DNA of 64,000 nt from Verrucomicrobiia bacterium (GTDB lineage Bacteria; Verrucomicrobiota; Verrucomicrobiia; Opitutales; Cerasicoccaceae). Below the pieces are notes generated by a model. That model saw nothing but the letters and a program-made list of their open reading frames with translations. It was not told where the DNA came from and made no database searches. The stretch covers positions 62,001 to 126,000 of the forward strand of contig JAUIHT010000002.1 of NCBI GenBank assembly GCA_030432235.1, read 5' to 3'. Positions 25,485 through 32,924 of the stretch are shown here, piece by piece. The translations under genes and the position numbers were made by a program. The stretch's first letter is position 1. Each line of letters begins with the position of its first letter.

Positions 25485-27311
25485 ATGCCCCAACCTTGGC
25501 TACTGTCCACTTGTCTGCTCGCTGCCCACGCTTTCGGTGCCACGCCGGATGCCGCCGTCACTGTCTACGACGACGATGCCCGCTACCGGGAAATGCTCAC
25601 CCAACACGAAACTTGGGAAAAAGCCTACCGCGACAGTTGGGATGAGCTTCATTTGGAGGAACTCCGCAAGAGCGGACGACTCACCTCAAACGCGGCGGGG
25701 GCCATCGCTCGTCTGCCCGACGCCGAAAAGGCCGCCCTGCGCGATTGGCTGCAGACTCATCCCCTGAAGGACGACACCATGCAAAAAGCCGCCCTCTACC
25801 TGGCCGGAGCCCCGGACGTGCGGGCCGAAATGGACGAAGCCATCGCCTCCACCGACACCGATACCGTCCAAATAAACTGGCCGGTCATCTTTAAAATCGC
25901 CTGGGACCAAGACAACACCCTTGTTCGGGTTACCCCGCTGCTCCTGCGAAACCTCGACCACCCCGATGACAAAATCGTCAGGCAAAGCATCTTCCTGCTC
26001 CGCTATGTCGACGCCGATATCTGGGCGGACGCGATCGAGGATCGGCTGCGCCAACCCGACTACCCCTTCAAGCCGAACCTGCTCTTCCTCATCCGCGAGA
26101 GCGACCGGCAGGCCAAATTCCTCGACCTCGTGGCCGCACAGGCCGCGCACGCCCCCGTCACCTCCTGCCTCTATTACTACAGCGACATCATCGACGAAAC
26201 CCAGGGGGACGTCCAGGCGAAGGCCCGGGCTCTCTTCTGGAAAACCATCGACGGCCAGCCCCCCGAGATCATCCGCGACAATACCTACCGCCTGCTGCAG
26301 CATTTCCCCGAAAAATCCCGCCCTCTGATTCTGCAGATGCTGGAAGCCGTCGCGGCCGAGGACATCGAGCCGAAGTATTCCACTGCCTACGCCCTGCAAA
26401 AATGGGCCTATGCCGACCCCGACAGGGCCCGGGAGCAATTGGAGGCCTGGTTCGACAACCCCGCCCTAGGCCGGGATGCGAGCTACACACTCGGGGTGTT
26501 GGCGCGGGGCACCCGCGATACAGGGCTGGCCCAGCGCCTCTACGACGCCGAAATGGCCTCCGACGAGCCGAACGCTGAGGTCGCGCACATCATCGGCGCA
26601 ATCGAGGGCGAGGAAGCCGAGCGCCTCGCCGTGGAACTGCTCCGGCAGGCGAAGCCCGGGAGCTATTCCCTCGGCGACCGCTGGACGATCATGGGGGTCT
26701 CCGTCAACGACGCCCTGCAGGGCTCCGTGCGCCACGGGCTGATCGACACCGCGCCGGACCTCTCCGTCCTCGACGAAAACCTGGCCGAGTACGGGACCAC
26801 CACCGACCCCTTCTCCCAATGGTATTCCGCCCTCGACGCCGCCGGGGCCATCGCCTACTTCGACGTCGAGACCGACACCTTCCCCAACCGCCACGACCTC
26901 CTCATACTGGAGGAACTCGGGCAGGCAGGCCGCGGCATCTTCACTCCTACGCGCGCCGTCGAGGTCTGGCGCGACGACCGGGATGGCTACGACGTCCTCT
27001 TCGAATACCGGGGCAAATGGTACGGCTACTTCGCCGAGAACCACGGGGACTGGTACGACCTAAAATCAACCCTCAACGCGGTCAATTTCGCCCTGGCCGA
27101 CAACGGCAGACGGGAGCGTTTCCTCGCCCTCCCCGACCTCGGTCAGTGCGCGGGCATCATCCTCCCCGACCCCGATCAGGCGCAGGCCTTCTCCAAGGAG
27201 TTCGGCATCCCCTTTGGCACGGACCCGGAGGCAGCACGCAAGTCCGGTCAAGAATATGAGGCCCTCGTCGAACAACGGCTCGGCCTGAAGGAATCCGAAG
27301 TGTTGCCATAG
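25485..27311 (+). CDS. secreted protein of unknown function with HEAT-like helices
   Basis: 608 residues. A short signal peptide (PWLLSTCLLAAHAFGATPDA) is followed by paired helices of about 30-40 residues across roughly 30-400 (for example LVRVTPLLLRNLDHPDDKIV then RQSIFLLRYVDADIWADAIE). This suggests an alpha-solenoid of the HEAT/ARM type. The last 200 residues are more mixed, with aromatic-rich strands (DVLFEYRGKWYGYFAENHGD). No catalytic motif was recognised. It follows the ECF sigma factor by 18 bases and is probably co-transcribed with it, which suggests an envelope stress or signalling role (inference). The family is unknown. Confidence 0.7.
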   Translation: MPQPWLLSTCLLAAHAFGATPDAAVTVYDDDARYREMLTQHETWEKAYRDSWDELHLEELRKSGRLTSNAAGAIARLPDAEKAALRDWLQTHPLKDDTMQKAALYLAGAPDVRAEMDEAIASTDTDTVQINWPVIFKIAWDQDNTLVRVTPLLLRNLDHPDDKIVRQSIFLLRYVDADIWADAIEDRLRQPDYPFKPNLLFLIRESDRQAKFLDLVAAQAAHAPVTSCLYYYSDIIDETQGDVQAKARALFWKTIDGQPPEIIRDNTYRLLQHFPEKSRPLILQMLEAVAAEDIEPKYSTAYALQKWAYADPDRAREQLEAWFDNPALGRDASYTLGVLARGTRDTGLAQRLYDAEMASDEPNAEVAHIIGAIEGEEAERLAVELLRQAKPGSYSLGDRWTIMGVSVNDALQGSVRHGLIDTAPDLSVLDENLAEYGTTTDPFSQWYSALDAAGAIAYFDVETDTFPNRHDLLILEELGQAGRGIFTPTRAVEVWRDDRDGYDVLFEYRGKWYGYFAENHGDWYDLKSTLNAVNFALADNGRRERFLALPDLGQCAGIILPDPDQAQAFSKEFGIPFGTDPEAARKSGQEYEALVEQRLGLKESEVLP

Positions 27312-27337
27312 CCCATACTGGACATATTGCTTTTCAC

Positions 27338-28132
27338 ATGCCGGAGCTGGCCGAAGTCGAATACTACCGCAAGCAGTGGGACCCCGGACTGGGCAAAAAG
27401 ATCGTCGCGGTTAAAATACACGCCGAAAAGCGGCTCTTTCGCGAAGTCGATACACGGGCACTGGTAAAGCTCCTCACTGGCGCCACCTTGAAAGCCTCGC
27501 TGGCACACGGAAAGCAGATGCTCTTTCAGTTTTCCACCGCGTGCCTGGGAGTACACCTTGGCATGACCGGCAAGCTCTTTGCCGAAAAACTCCCCTACGC
27601 GCCGGACAAGCATGACCACCTCGTGCTGGAAACCAATCGCCACGCGCTGGTCTTCCGTGACCCGCGCCTCTTCGGCCGCGTGCGTTTCGACCCCGGCAAG
27701 GAGCTGCCCGCCTGGTGGACCGCCCTGCCTCCACAGGTCCTCGACGATGATTTTAACCAGGATGCCCTCGCTGCTTTTCTAAACCGCCGGAAGAAAGCCC
27801 CGCTCAAAGCCGTGCTGCTCATGCAGGAACGCTTTCCCGGCATTGGCAACTGGATGGCCGACGAAATCCTCTGGCGCGCCGCCATTCATCCCGCCCAACC
27901 CGCAGGGTCTTTAAGTGCCCGTCAGACCACGTGTCTATATAAAGAGATGAAGCAGGTCTGCCGCGACGCCATGGAGGTCATCGGCACGGATTGGGGCGAT
28001 CCGCCCGATTCCTGGCTCTTCAACCACCGCTGGCAAAACGGTGGCCTCTGCCCCAAGACCGGTAAACCTCTCATCCGCGAGGAAATCGGCGGACGCACTA
28101 CCTGCTACTCGCCCACCCGGCAGAGGCGGTGA
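27338..28132 (+). CDS. Fpg/Nei-family DNA glycosylase lacking the zinc finger
   Basis: 264 residues. The N-terminal PELAEVE places the catalytic Pro and Glu as in formamidopyrimidine-DNA glycosylase (usual PELPEVE). The conserved Lys region reads LAHGKQMLFQF (about 53), and the helix-two-turn-helix shows FPGIGNWMADEILWRAAIHP (about 167). These enzymes remove oxidised bases such as 8-oxoguanine and cut the strand. The C-terminal zinc finger is degraded: CPKTGKPLIREEIGGRTT then CYSPTRQRR keeps the GGR arginine but only the first of four Cys ligands in its usual place. Similar zinc-less forms are known (for example human NEIL1). It follows the secreted protein by 27 bases. Confidence 0.88.
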   Translation: MPELAEVEYYRKQWDPGLGKKIVAVKIHAEKRLFREVDTRALVKLLTGATLKASLAHGKQMLFQFSTACLGVHLGMTGKLFAEKLPYAPDKHDHLVLETNRHALVFRDPRLFGRVRFDPGKELPAWWTALPPQVLDDDFNQDALAAFLNRRKKAPLKAVLLMQERFPGIGNWMADEILWRAAIHPAQPAGSLSARQTTCLYKEMKQVCRDAMEVIGTDWGDPPDSWLFNHRWQNGGLCPKTGKPLIREEIGGRTTCYSPTRQRR

Positions 28133-28163
28133 TCTGGGGCTGCGCAAGCCCAGGTCGTGTGCA

Positions 28164-28949
28164 TCAAGCCGGCTCGGTCAGGACCAGCTTGTGGCCGGCG
28201 TGGTCGACAACCTGCGCCTTGACCGAAAAGACTTCGCTGATGATTTCGGGCGTCATGACTTCGTCCGCCAATCCATAGGCACGCAGGCGTCCGTTTTGCA
28301 GAAGCACAAACTGGTCGGCATAGCGCAGGGCGAGATTCAGGTCGTGCAGGATAGCACAGACTCCCAGCCCGGCATTCGCAAGGCGACGCGCCAAGGCGAG
28401 ACAACGATGCTGGTGCGCCAGATCGAGGTTATTAGTCGGCTCGTCCAGAAACAGGTAACGCGGCGGACCTTCGTGCTTTTCATTGGGCCATACCTGTGCC
28501 AGCACGCGGGCGAGGTGGACGCGCTGCTTCTCCCCCCCCGAAAGCGTCAAATAGTGGCGGTGTGCGTAGACCTGGATGTCCGCCTGTAGCATGGCCAGGT
28601 TGACAATTTCGCTATCCCGGGCGCGCTCATGTTGCTCGATGTGTGGCAGACGCCCCATCTCGACGACCTCGCGCACGGTGAAGTTGAAGCCCAGCGAAGA
28701 GGACTGTGGTAACACCGCTCGGCGACAAGCCAACTCGCGGCTGCCGTAGGCGCTTAACGCTTTGCCATCCAGAGTGACCTCGCCCTCGCTCGGCTGACCG
28801 CCGCCGGTCAGGCAGTTGAGCAAGGTCGTCTTGCCCGCGCCATTGGGCCCCAGGATGGCGGTGACCCGGCCCGGCTCGACGGCCAGCGACACGCTCTCCA
28901 GCACCGTGTGGGCGCCGTAGCGTTGGGTCAGTTTGAGGCCGCTTAACAT
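28164..28949 (-). CDS. hmuV: haem/iron ABC transporter ATPase (HmuV type)
   Basis: 261 residues. Walker A GPNGAGKTTLLNCLTGG is at about 34, the signature LSGGEKQRVHLARVLAQVW at about 136, and Walker B YLFLDEPTNNLDLAHQHR at about 168. The Q-loop region LPQSSSLGFNFTVREVVEMG matches the haemin/siderophore class of import ATPases. It powers the HmuU permease dimer, whose gene ends two bases upstream of this start. Together with the binding protein and the divergent hmuS it forms a haem-uptake unit. No outer-membrane TonB-dependent receptor is in the window. Confidence 0.92.
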   Translation of the reverse strand: MLSGLKLTQRYGAHTVLESVSLAVEPGRVTAILGPNGAGKTTLLNCLTGGGQPSEGEVTLDGKALSAYGSRELACRRAVLPQSSSLGFNFTVREVVEMGRLPHIEQHERARDSEIVNLAMLQADIQVYAHRHYLTLSGGEKQRVHLARVLAQVWPNEKHEGPPRYLFLDEPTNNLDLAHQHRCLALARRLANAGLGVCAILHDLNLALRYADQFVLLQNGRLRAYGLADEVMTPEIISEVFSVKAQVVDHAGHKLVLTEPA

Positions 28950-28951
28950 CG

Positions 28952-30001
28952 TTACACCGTCAGTTTTTTGCGTCCCGCCAAAAGCAGGCCGAGGAAGAAG
29001 GGTCCGCCCAGAATCGCCGTAAGGATGCCGATTTGCAGTTCCGCCGGAGCCATAATGGTGCGCGCGAAGGTGTCGGCCACCACCATGGTGATGCCGCCAA
29101 GCAACGCACTGGCAGGCAGCAGCAGGCGGTGATCTGGACCGAAGCTGATGCGGATAATGTGCGGCACGACCAGGCCGATGAAGCCAATGATGCCGCAGAA
29201 GGCCACCGTCACACCGACCATGAGCGAACCGAGCACGATGATCCAGCGCTTGACCGCCTGCGTATTGACCCCGAGGTGGCTGGCCTCGACTTCACCCAGC
29301 AAAAAGGCGTTGAGCGGACGCGCCAGACTGAGACTGATGAATACACCGGGGACGATCAACAGTGCCAGAGCGATAGCGGACTCCCAGCTCAGCCCTGCCA
29401 GGCTCCCGAGGGTCCAGAAAGTGACCGTGCGCAGTTGCGCGTCCGTCGCAAAGACCGTTACGGCCAGCCCGATGAAAGCCTGCGCGATGGCGTTTACCGC
29501 AATACCGGTCAGCAGCATGGCCGCCACATGGGTACGCCCGCCAACTTTGGACAGATTATAGATTAGGAAAGTAATGCCGACCGCACCCGCCATCGCCAGC
29601 AGCGGCAGACCATACACTCCCCCGAAGCCTAGCATAGGCAAAAAGATGATCGCCGTCACTGCGCCGAGCGCGGCACCGCTGCTGACGCCGATGAGGCCGG
29701 GGTCCGCCAGCGGATTACGAAAAAGCCCCTGCAACATCGCACCGGCCAGGGAAAGTCCTGCGCCCACCAGCATCGCCCCGATAATGCGGGGCAAGCGAAT
29801 GTGCCAGACTACCGCGTCGGCCATCCCATCGGTTCCTTGCAGTTCACCCAAGCCCAGATGGGAGGCCACCACACGCCCCACCTGCCCCGGAGAGACCTCA
29901 GCCGGGCCCAGCAACAGAGCGATAAAGCCCAGCACGAGCAGCAGGACGGCCAGCGCGACCAGCACGGCGCGGCGCACAGGCGGTTTGAGACGAAGCGGCA
30001 T
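28952..30001 (-). CDS. hmuU: haem/iron ABC transporter permease (FecCD family)
   Basis: 349 residues with about nine or ten hydrophobic spans, the FecCD/BtuC type. Conserved stretches: RLPRIIGAMLVGAGLSLAGA (about 70) and GLFRNPLADPGLIGVSSGAA (about 92), the coupling helix region. GFIGLVVPHIIRISFGPDHR (about 275) and LLLPASALLGGITMVVADTF (about 297) are near the C-terminus. It forms the inner-membrane channel for haem or ferric chelates and pairs with HmuV and HmuT. The three genes are packed with two- and six-base gaps. Confidence 0.93.
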   Translation of the reverse strand: MPLRLKPPVRRAVLVALAVLLLVLGFIALLLGPAEVSPGQVGRVVASHLGLGELQGTDGMADAVVWHIRLPRIIGAMLVGAGLSLAGAMLQGLFRNPLADPGLIGVSSGAALGAVTAIIFLPMLGFGGVYGLPLLAMAGAVGITFLIYNLSKVGGRTHVAAMLLTGIAVNAIAQAFIGLAVTVFATDAQLRTVTFWTLGSLAGLSWESAIALALLIVPGVFISLSLARPLNAFLLGEVEASHLGVNTQAVKRWIIVLGSLMVGVTVAFCGIIGFIGLVVPHIIRISFGPDHRLLLPASALLGGITMVVADTFARTIMAPAELQIGILTAILGGPFFLGLLLAGRKKLTV

Positions 30002-30007
30002 GAATCT

Positions 30008-30880
30008 TTACTGATTGCCCGTTTCCGGCGGCGCAATCAAGCCATTCCAGCGCGTGACGGCTTCGCCCAAACGCGGACCGAAGTTCAAATCGTCCATCGG
30101 CACCCCGTAAATGGCACCCCGCTTGAAGGCCGTTACAGGCTCCAGGGAAGCCATGGTCTTGAGTTCCTCGACAGACTCCGGTGTGGCTCCATGAGCGGGA
30201 TTGATGCCCACAATGATGACGTCGGGATTGGTTTCCAGAATGGATTCCTTGGAGTATGGCTGATAAGTTTTTACGCCCATGGCGGCGTTTTCTCCCCCGG
30301 CCAGCTCAATCAAGGACTGGGCGCGCGTGTCGCTGCCGGCCACCATACCCGGACGGGAATCGCTCGGCGGCTGCATCAGAAAAAGCACGCGCGGCTTCTT
30401 CGACCAGGTGGCAGCGGTTTCCTGAGCGGAGGTTATCTGCGCATTGACGCCTTCCATGATTTCCGCAGCCGCCTTCTCATTACCGAGTTTAGCGGCCACT
30501 GCATGCAGCGAATCGTCCAGTGCCTCGACGCTGTCAGGCTCCGGCAACCAGATAACCGGCACCTCGACGCGCTTCATCATGGCCTTGGCCGCGGGCGGGC
30601 CCATGGATTCAGTCGTTACGACCAAATCCGGCTGCATGGACAAGACGCCCTCCGGCGAAATATTGCGAATGTACCCAACTTTCGGCAGGGCACGCACCTC
30701 AGGCGGATAGGTACTGGAGAGGTCCACCGCGACGACGTTATCTCCGCCTTCGAGCGCAAAGACGATTTCCGTGGCCGCGCCTCCCACGCTGACGATGCGT
30801 TTTGGCATTTCCGCGAAAACGGTTGCCAGCGAAAGGCTTAGAGAAAACAGGACAGTTTTGGCTAAATGAAATTGAGACAT
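30008..30880 (-). CDS. hmuT: haem/iron ABC transporter periplasmic binding protein
   Basis: 290 residues from the ATG at 30880, chosen because MSQFHLAKTVLFSLSLSLAT VFA is a signal peptide; an upstream TTG at 30931 is unlikely. The class III binding-protein layout is seen: RIVSVGGAATEIVFALEGGD, VVAVDLSSTYPPEVRALPKV, SPEGVLSMQPDLVVTTESMG and SILETNPDVIIVGINPAHGA. It captures haem (or a chelate) in the periplasm and hands it to HmuU. The gene is divergent from hmuS across a 77-base regulatory gap. Confidence 0.9.
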   Translation of the reverse strand: MSQFHLAKTVLFSLSLSLATVFAEMPKRIVSVGGAATEIVFALEGGDNVVAVDLSSTYPPEVRALPKVGYIRNISPEGVLSMQPDLVVTTESMGPPAAKAMMKRVEVPVIWLPEPDSVEALDDSLHAVAAKLGNEKAAAEIMEGVNAQITSAQETAATWSKKPRVLFLMQPPSDSRPGMVAGSDTRAQSLIELAGGENAAMGVKTYQPYSKESILETNPDVIIVGINPAHGATPESVEELKTMASLEPVTAFKRGAIYGVPMDDLNFGPRLGEAVTRWNGLIAPPETGNQ

Positions 30881-30957
30881 ATTCGCATTTTTTTGCGAAA
30901 AGGTATTGACGAGGGCAAGTTTTAAATGCAATCCAGTCTCAATATCAAATCTTTGCT
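30881..30957. promoter_or_regulatory. divergent promoter region of hmuTUV and hmuS
   Basis: The 77 bases between the two start codons must hold both promoters. TTCGCA (30882-30887) and TGCGAA (30894-30899) are an inverted repeat around a T run. The half-site ATTGAGAC occurs on the plus strand at 30871-30878 (inside the hmuT start) and, as ATTGAGACT, on the minus strand at 30943-30935. Both are followed by a GCATTT word. A TTGACG at 30906-30911 could be a -35 element. An iron-responsive (Fur-family) operator is expected from the gene content but no canonical Fur box was seen. Confidence 0.5.
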
Positions 30958-32025
30958 ATGAGCACGACCACTCTTTCCAACGCCACTGACACAGGAACTC
31001 TCCGCCAGGCCTACGCCAAGCTCCAAGAGGAGCAGCCCCGCCTGCGCATCCGCGACGCCGCCACTGAGCTGGGCAGTTCCGAAGCCCAGCTCCTCTCCCT
31101 GGAGTGCGGCAAGACCGTCACCCGCCTGGCCATCGAAGACTGGGCCGGTTTCATGTCCGAGCTCAAGGCCCTCGGCCGCGTGATGGTGCTGACCCGCAAC
31201 GAGCATTGTGTGCATGAGCGTAGCGGTTGCTACGAAAACATCCAGGCCCACGGCGGCAAAATCGGCCTCGTTACCGGCAAGGACATCGACCTGCGCCTCT
31301 TTTATAGCGAATGGGCCCTCGCCTACTCCGTGGAAAGCACCCACGGCGAGCGAGTCATGCGCTCCTTCCAGTTTTTCGACGCCGCCGGACAGGCCATTCA
31401 CAAGGTTTACCTGAAGAACGAAGAAGGCCTGACCGTCTTCCAGGAGCTCACCGAGCGCTTCAAGGCCGAGGACCAGAGCCCCGAGCAGGCCGTTTCCGCG
31501 CCCGCTGCCAAGCCCGAAGAAAAGGAAGAGCTGACCGAGTTGGGCCGCGCCTCCTTCGTCAGCGAATGGGCCGAACTGAAGGACACGCACGACTTTTTCA
31601 TCCTGCTCAAGAAGCACCAGGTCAGCCGCCTCTGCGCCATGAAGAGCGCCGAAGGCTCCTTCACCAAGAAGGTCGACAACGAAATTTCCACGCGGATGCT
31701 TCACGCCGCCAGCGAAAAACAGGTCCCCATTATGGTCTTCGTCGGCAACGAAGGCGCCATTCAAATCCACACCGGCCCGGTCAACAAGATCATGCCGCAC
31801 GGCGAATGGATCAACGTCCTCGACCCTGACTTCAACCTGCACCTGAAGACTCCCGGCATCGCGAGCAGCTGGATCGTGGAAAAGCCCACCAAGGACGGCA
31901 CCGTGACCTCCCTGGAAACCTACGACGCCGACGGCGAGCTCATCGCGCAGTTCTTCGGCGCCCGTAAGCCCGGTATTCCCGAGCGCGAGGACTGGCGCGA
32001 ACTGCTGGCCTCCCTGCAAAACTAG
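30958..32025 (+). CDS. hmuS: haem-degrading/haem-trafficking factor HmuS (HemS/ChuS family)
   Basis: 355 residues, the tandem-repeat HemS/HmuS/ChuS fold. Repeat one: LGRVMVLTRNEHCVHERSG then CYENIQAHGGKIGLVTGKDI (about 62-105). Repeat two: VPIMVFVGNEGAIQIHTGPV then NKIMPHGEWINVLDPDFNLH (about 255-300). A Glu/Pro-rich linker lies at about 178-200. These proteins take haem delivered by HmuTUV and either store it, pass it on or open the ring to release iron. The location opposite hmuTUV fits. Confidence 0.92.
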   Translation: MSTTTLSNATDTGTLRQAYAKLQEEQPRLRIRDAATELGSSEAQLLSLECGKTVTRLAIEDWAGFMSELKALGRVMVLTRNEHCVHERSGCYENIQAHGGKIGLVTGKDIDLRLFYSEWALAYSVESTHGERVMRSFQFFDAAGQAIHKVYLKNEEGLTVFQELTERFKAEDQSPEQAVSAPAAKPEEKEELTELGRASFVSEWAELKDTHDFFILLKKHQVSRLCAMKSAEGSFTKKVDNEISTRMLHAASEKQVPIMVFVGNEGAIQIHTGPVNKIMPHGEWINVLDPDFNLHLKTPGIASSWIVEKPTKDGTVTSLETYDADGELIAQFFGARKPGIPEREDWRELLASLQN

Positions 32026-32093
32026 GCAGCCCACTTTTTTCAAGGTTCCTAACCTTGTCCGTATAACCAACAGCGGCCTCTCGCCATCCCCAA

Positions 32094-32132
32094 TTGAGAC
32101 TAAGTCCCGATATCCAATCTAGAATCATTCTA
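32094..32132. promoter_or_regulatory. two palindromes upstream of the PEP-CTERM gene
   Basis: TTGAGACT-a-AGTCCCGA (32094-32110) is an imperfect 8-1-8 inverted repeat with six of eight positions paired. TAGAAT-c-ATTCTA (32120-32132) is a perfect 6-1-6 palindrome. Both lie within 60 bases upstream of the start at 32149, where a promoter and operator would be. The 6-1-6 shape with A/T-rich arms fits Fur-superfamily operators (family knowledge). The TTGAGACT half-site also occurs in the hmuT/hmuS gap. Confidence 0.45.
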
Positions 32133-32148
32133 AACAATCTAACGCATC

Positions 32149-32826
32149 ATGAACACGAAACGTATATTCCTCACTGGCCTGGCGCTCTGCGCGGGCCTCA
32201 CCGCAAACGCAGCGATTAACTTCGATCTGCCAGGCAACAGCAGCACTGAAAGCTGGTCTGGTATGACCATGGCCAATCATCCCGGCTATCCAGGCTTCGG
32301 AAATCCGACCGCCGCCTGGCCCAGCCCGATAAGCGCCGATGACGGCGATGGCTCATTCGACAAGGTTTCCGGCTCAGGCTTTCCGTTGGGCGCGGGTATT
32401 TACACGTTTAGCGGCGAAGGCACCTTTGCCATTACCGAATCCACGCCCCTGGCAAATCTCGCCACCATCGTACTTCAGTACACCGGCGGGTACGGCGCGG
32501 AAAGCGACGAGGAAACGGAACTCACTGACTTTGTGAACGGCCCCCTCTTGTCCTACAACAGCGGCAGCCAGGACATCACCGGCACCCGGATTCTCAACAC
32601 CGAAGGCCTCTACGGCTATCAGTGGGACCTGAGCTCGGAATCGAATCCCATCACGGACTTCGCGATTACCTTCACGACCGGCTACCATGCGTCCATCGAA
32701 GGTCTCCAGCTTGATCAAGGCGACACCTTCCAGGCCGTCCCCGAACCGCAAACCTATGCCATGATTGGCGGCGTGCTGGCCCTGGGCCTGGCGTTCATTC
32801 GCCGCCGCAAACTTTTCCAAAAGTAA
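32149..32826 (+). CDS. secreted PEP-CTERM protein
   Basis: 225 residues. A signal peptide (MNTKRIFLTGLALCAGLTAN A) is followed by a beta-rich, Gly/Thr/Ser-rich domain (about 22-198). The C-terminal sorting tag is VPEPQTYAMIGGVLALGLAF followed by IRRRKLFQK. PEP-CTERM tags are recognised by an exosortase (not in this window) that cuts and relocates the protein to the cell surface or matrix. The domain resembles the N-terminal domain of the next gene's product: YQWDLSSESNPITDFAITFT here against WEWDLSALSVFDYYITFTSA there. No enzymatic motif was seen. Confidence 0.85.
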   Translation: MNTKRIFLTGLALCAGLTANAAINFDLPGNSSTESWSGMTMANHPGYPGFGNPTAAWPSPISADDGDGSFDKVSGSGFPLGAGIYTFSGEGTFAITESTPLANLATIVLQYTGGYGAESDEETELTDFVNGPLLSYNSGSQDITGTRILNTEGLYGYQWDLSSESNPITDFAITFTTGYHASIEGLQLDQGDTFQAVPEPQTYAMIGGVLALGLAFIRRRKLFQK

Positions 32827-32856
32827 GTCAGTAAAAGTCAGACACCCTCATGTCAG

Positions 32857-32882
32857 CCCCCGGGAGCCGCAACTCCCGGGGG
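32857..32882 (+). terminator. strong hairpin after the PEP-CTERM gene
   Basis: CCCCCGGGAG (32857-32866) pairs perfectly with CTCCCGGGGG (32873-32882) around the loop ccgcaa. It is 30 bases after the stop codon at 32826. No T run follows on the plus strand, so it may stabilise the mRNA end rather than terminate by itself. Confidence 0.6.
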
Positions 32883-32924
32883 TATTGCGGGCAAATGAGA
32901 TGAGGGAAACGAACACAACCGAAT

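Noticed and set aside
30881-30957. classical Fur box
   Set aside because: No stretch near the GATAATGATAATCATTATC consensus was seen; only half-site-like words are present.
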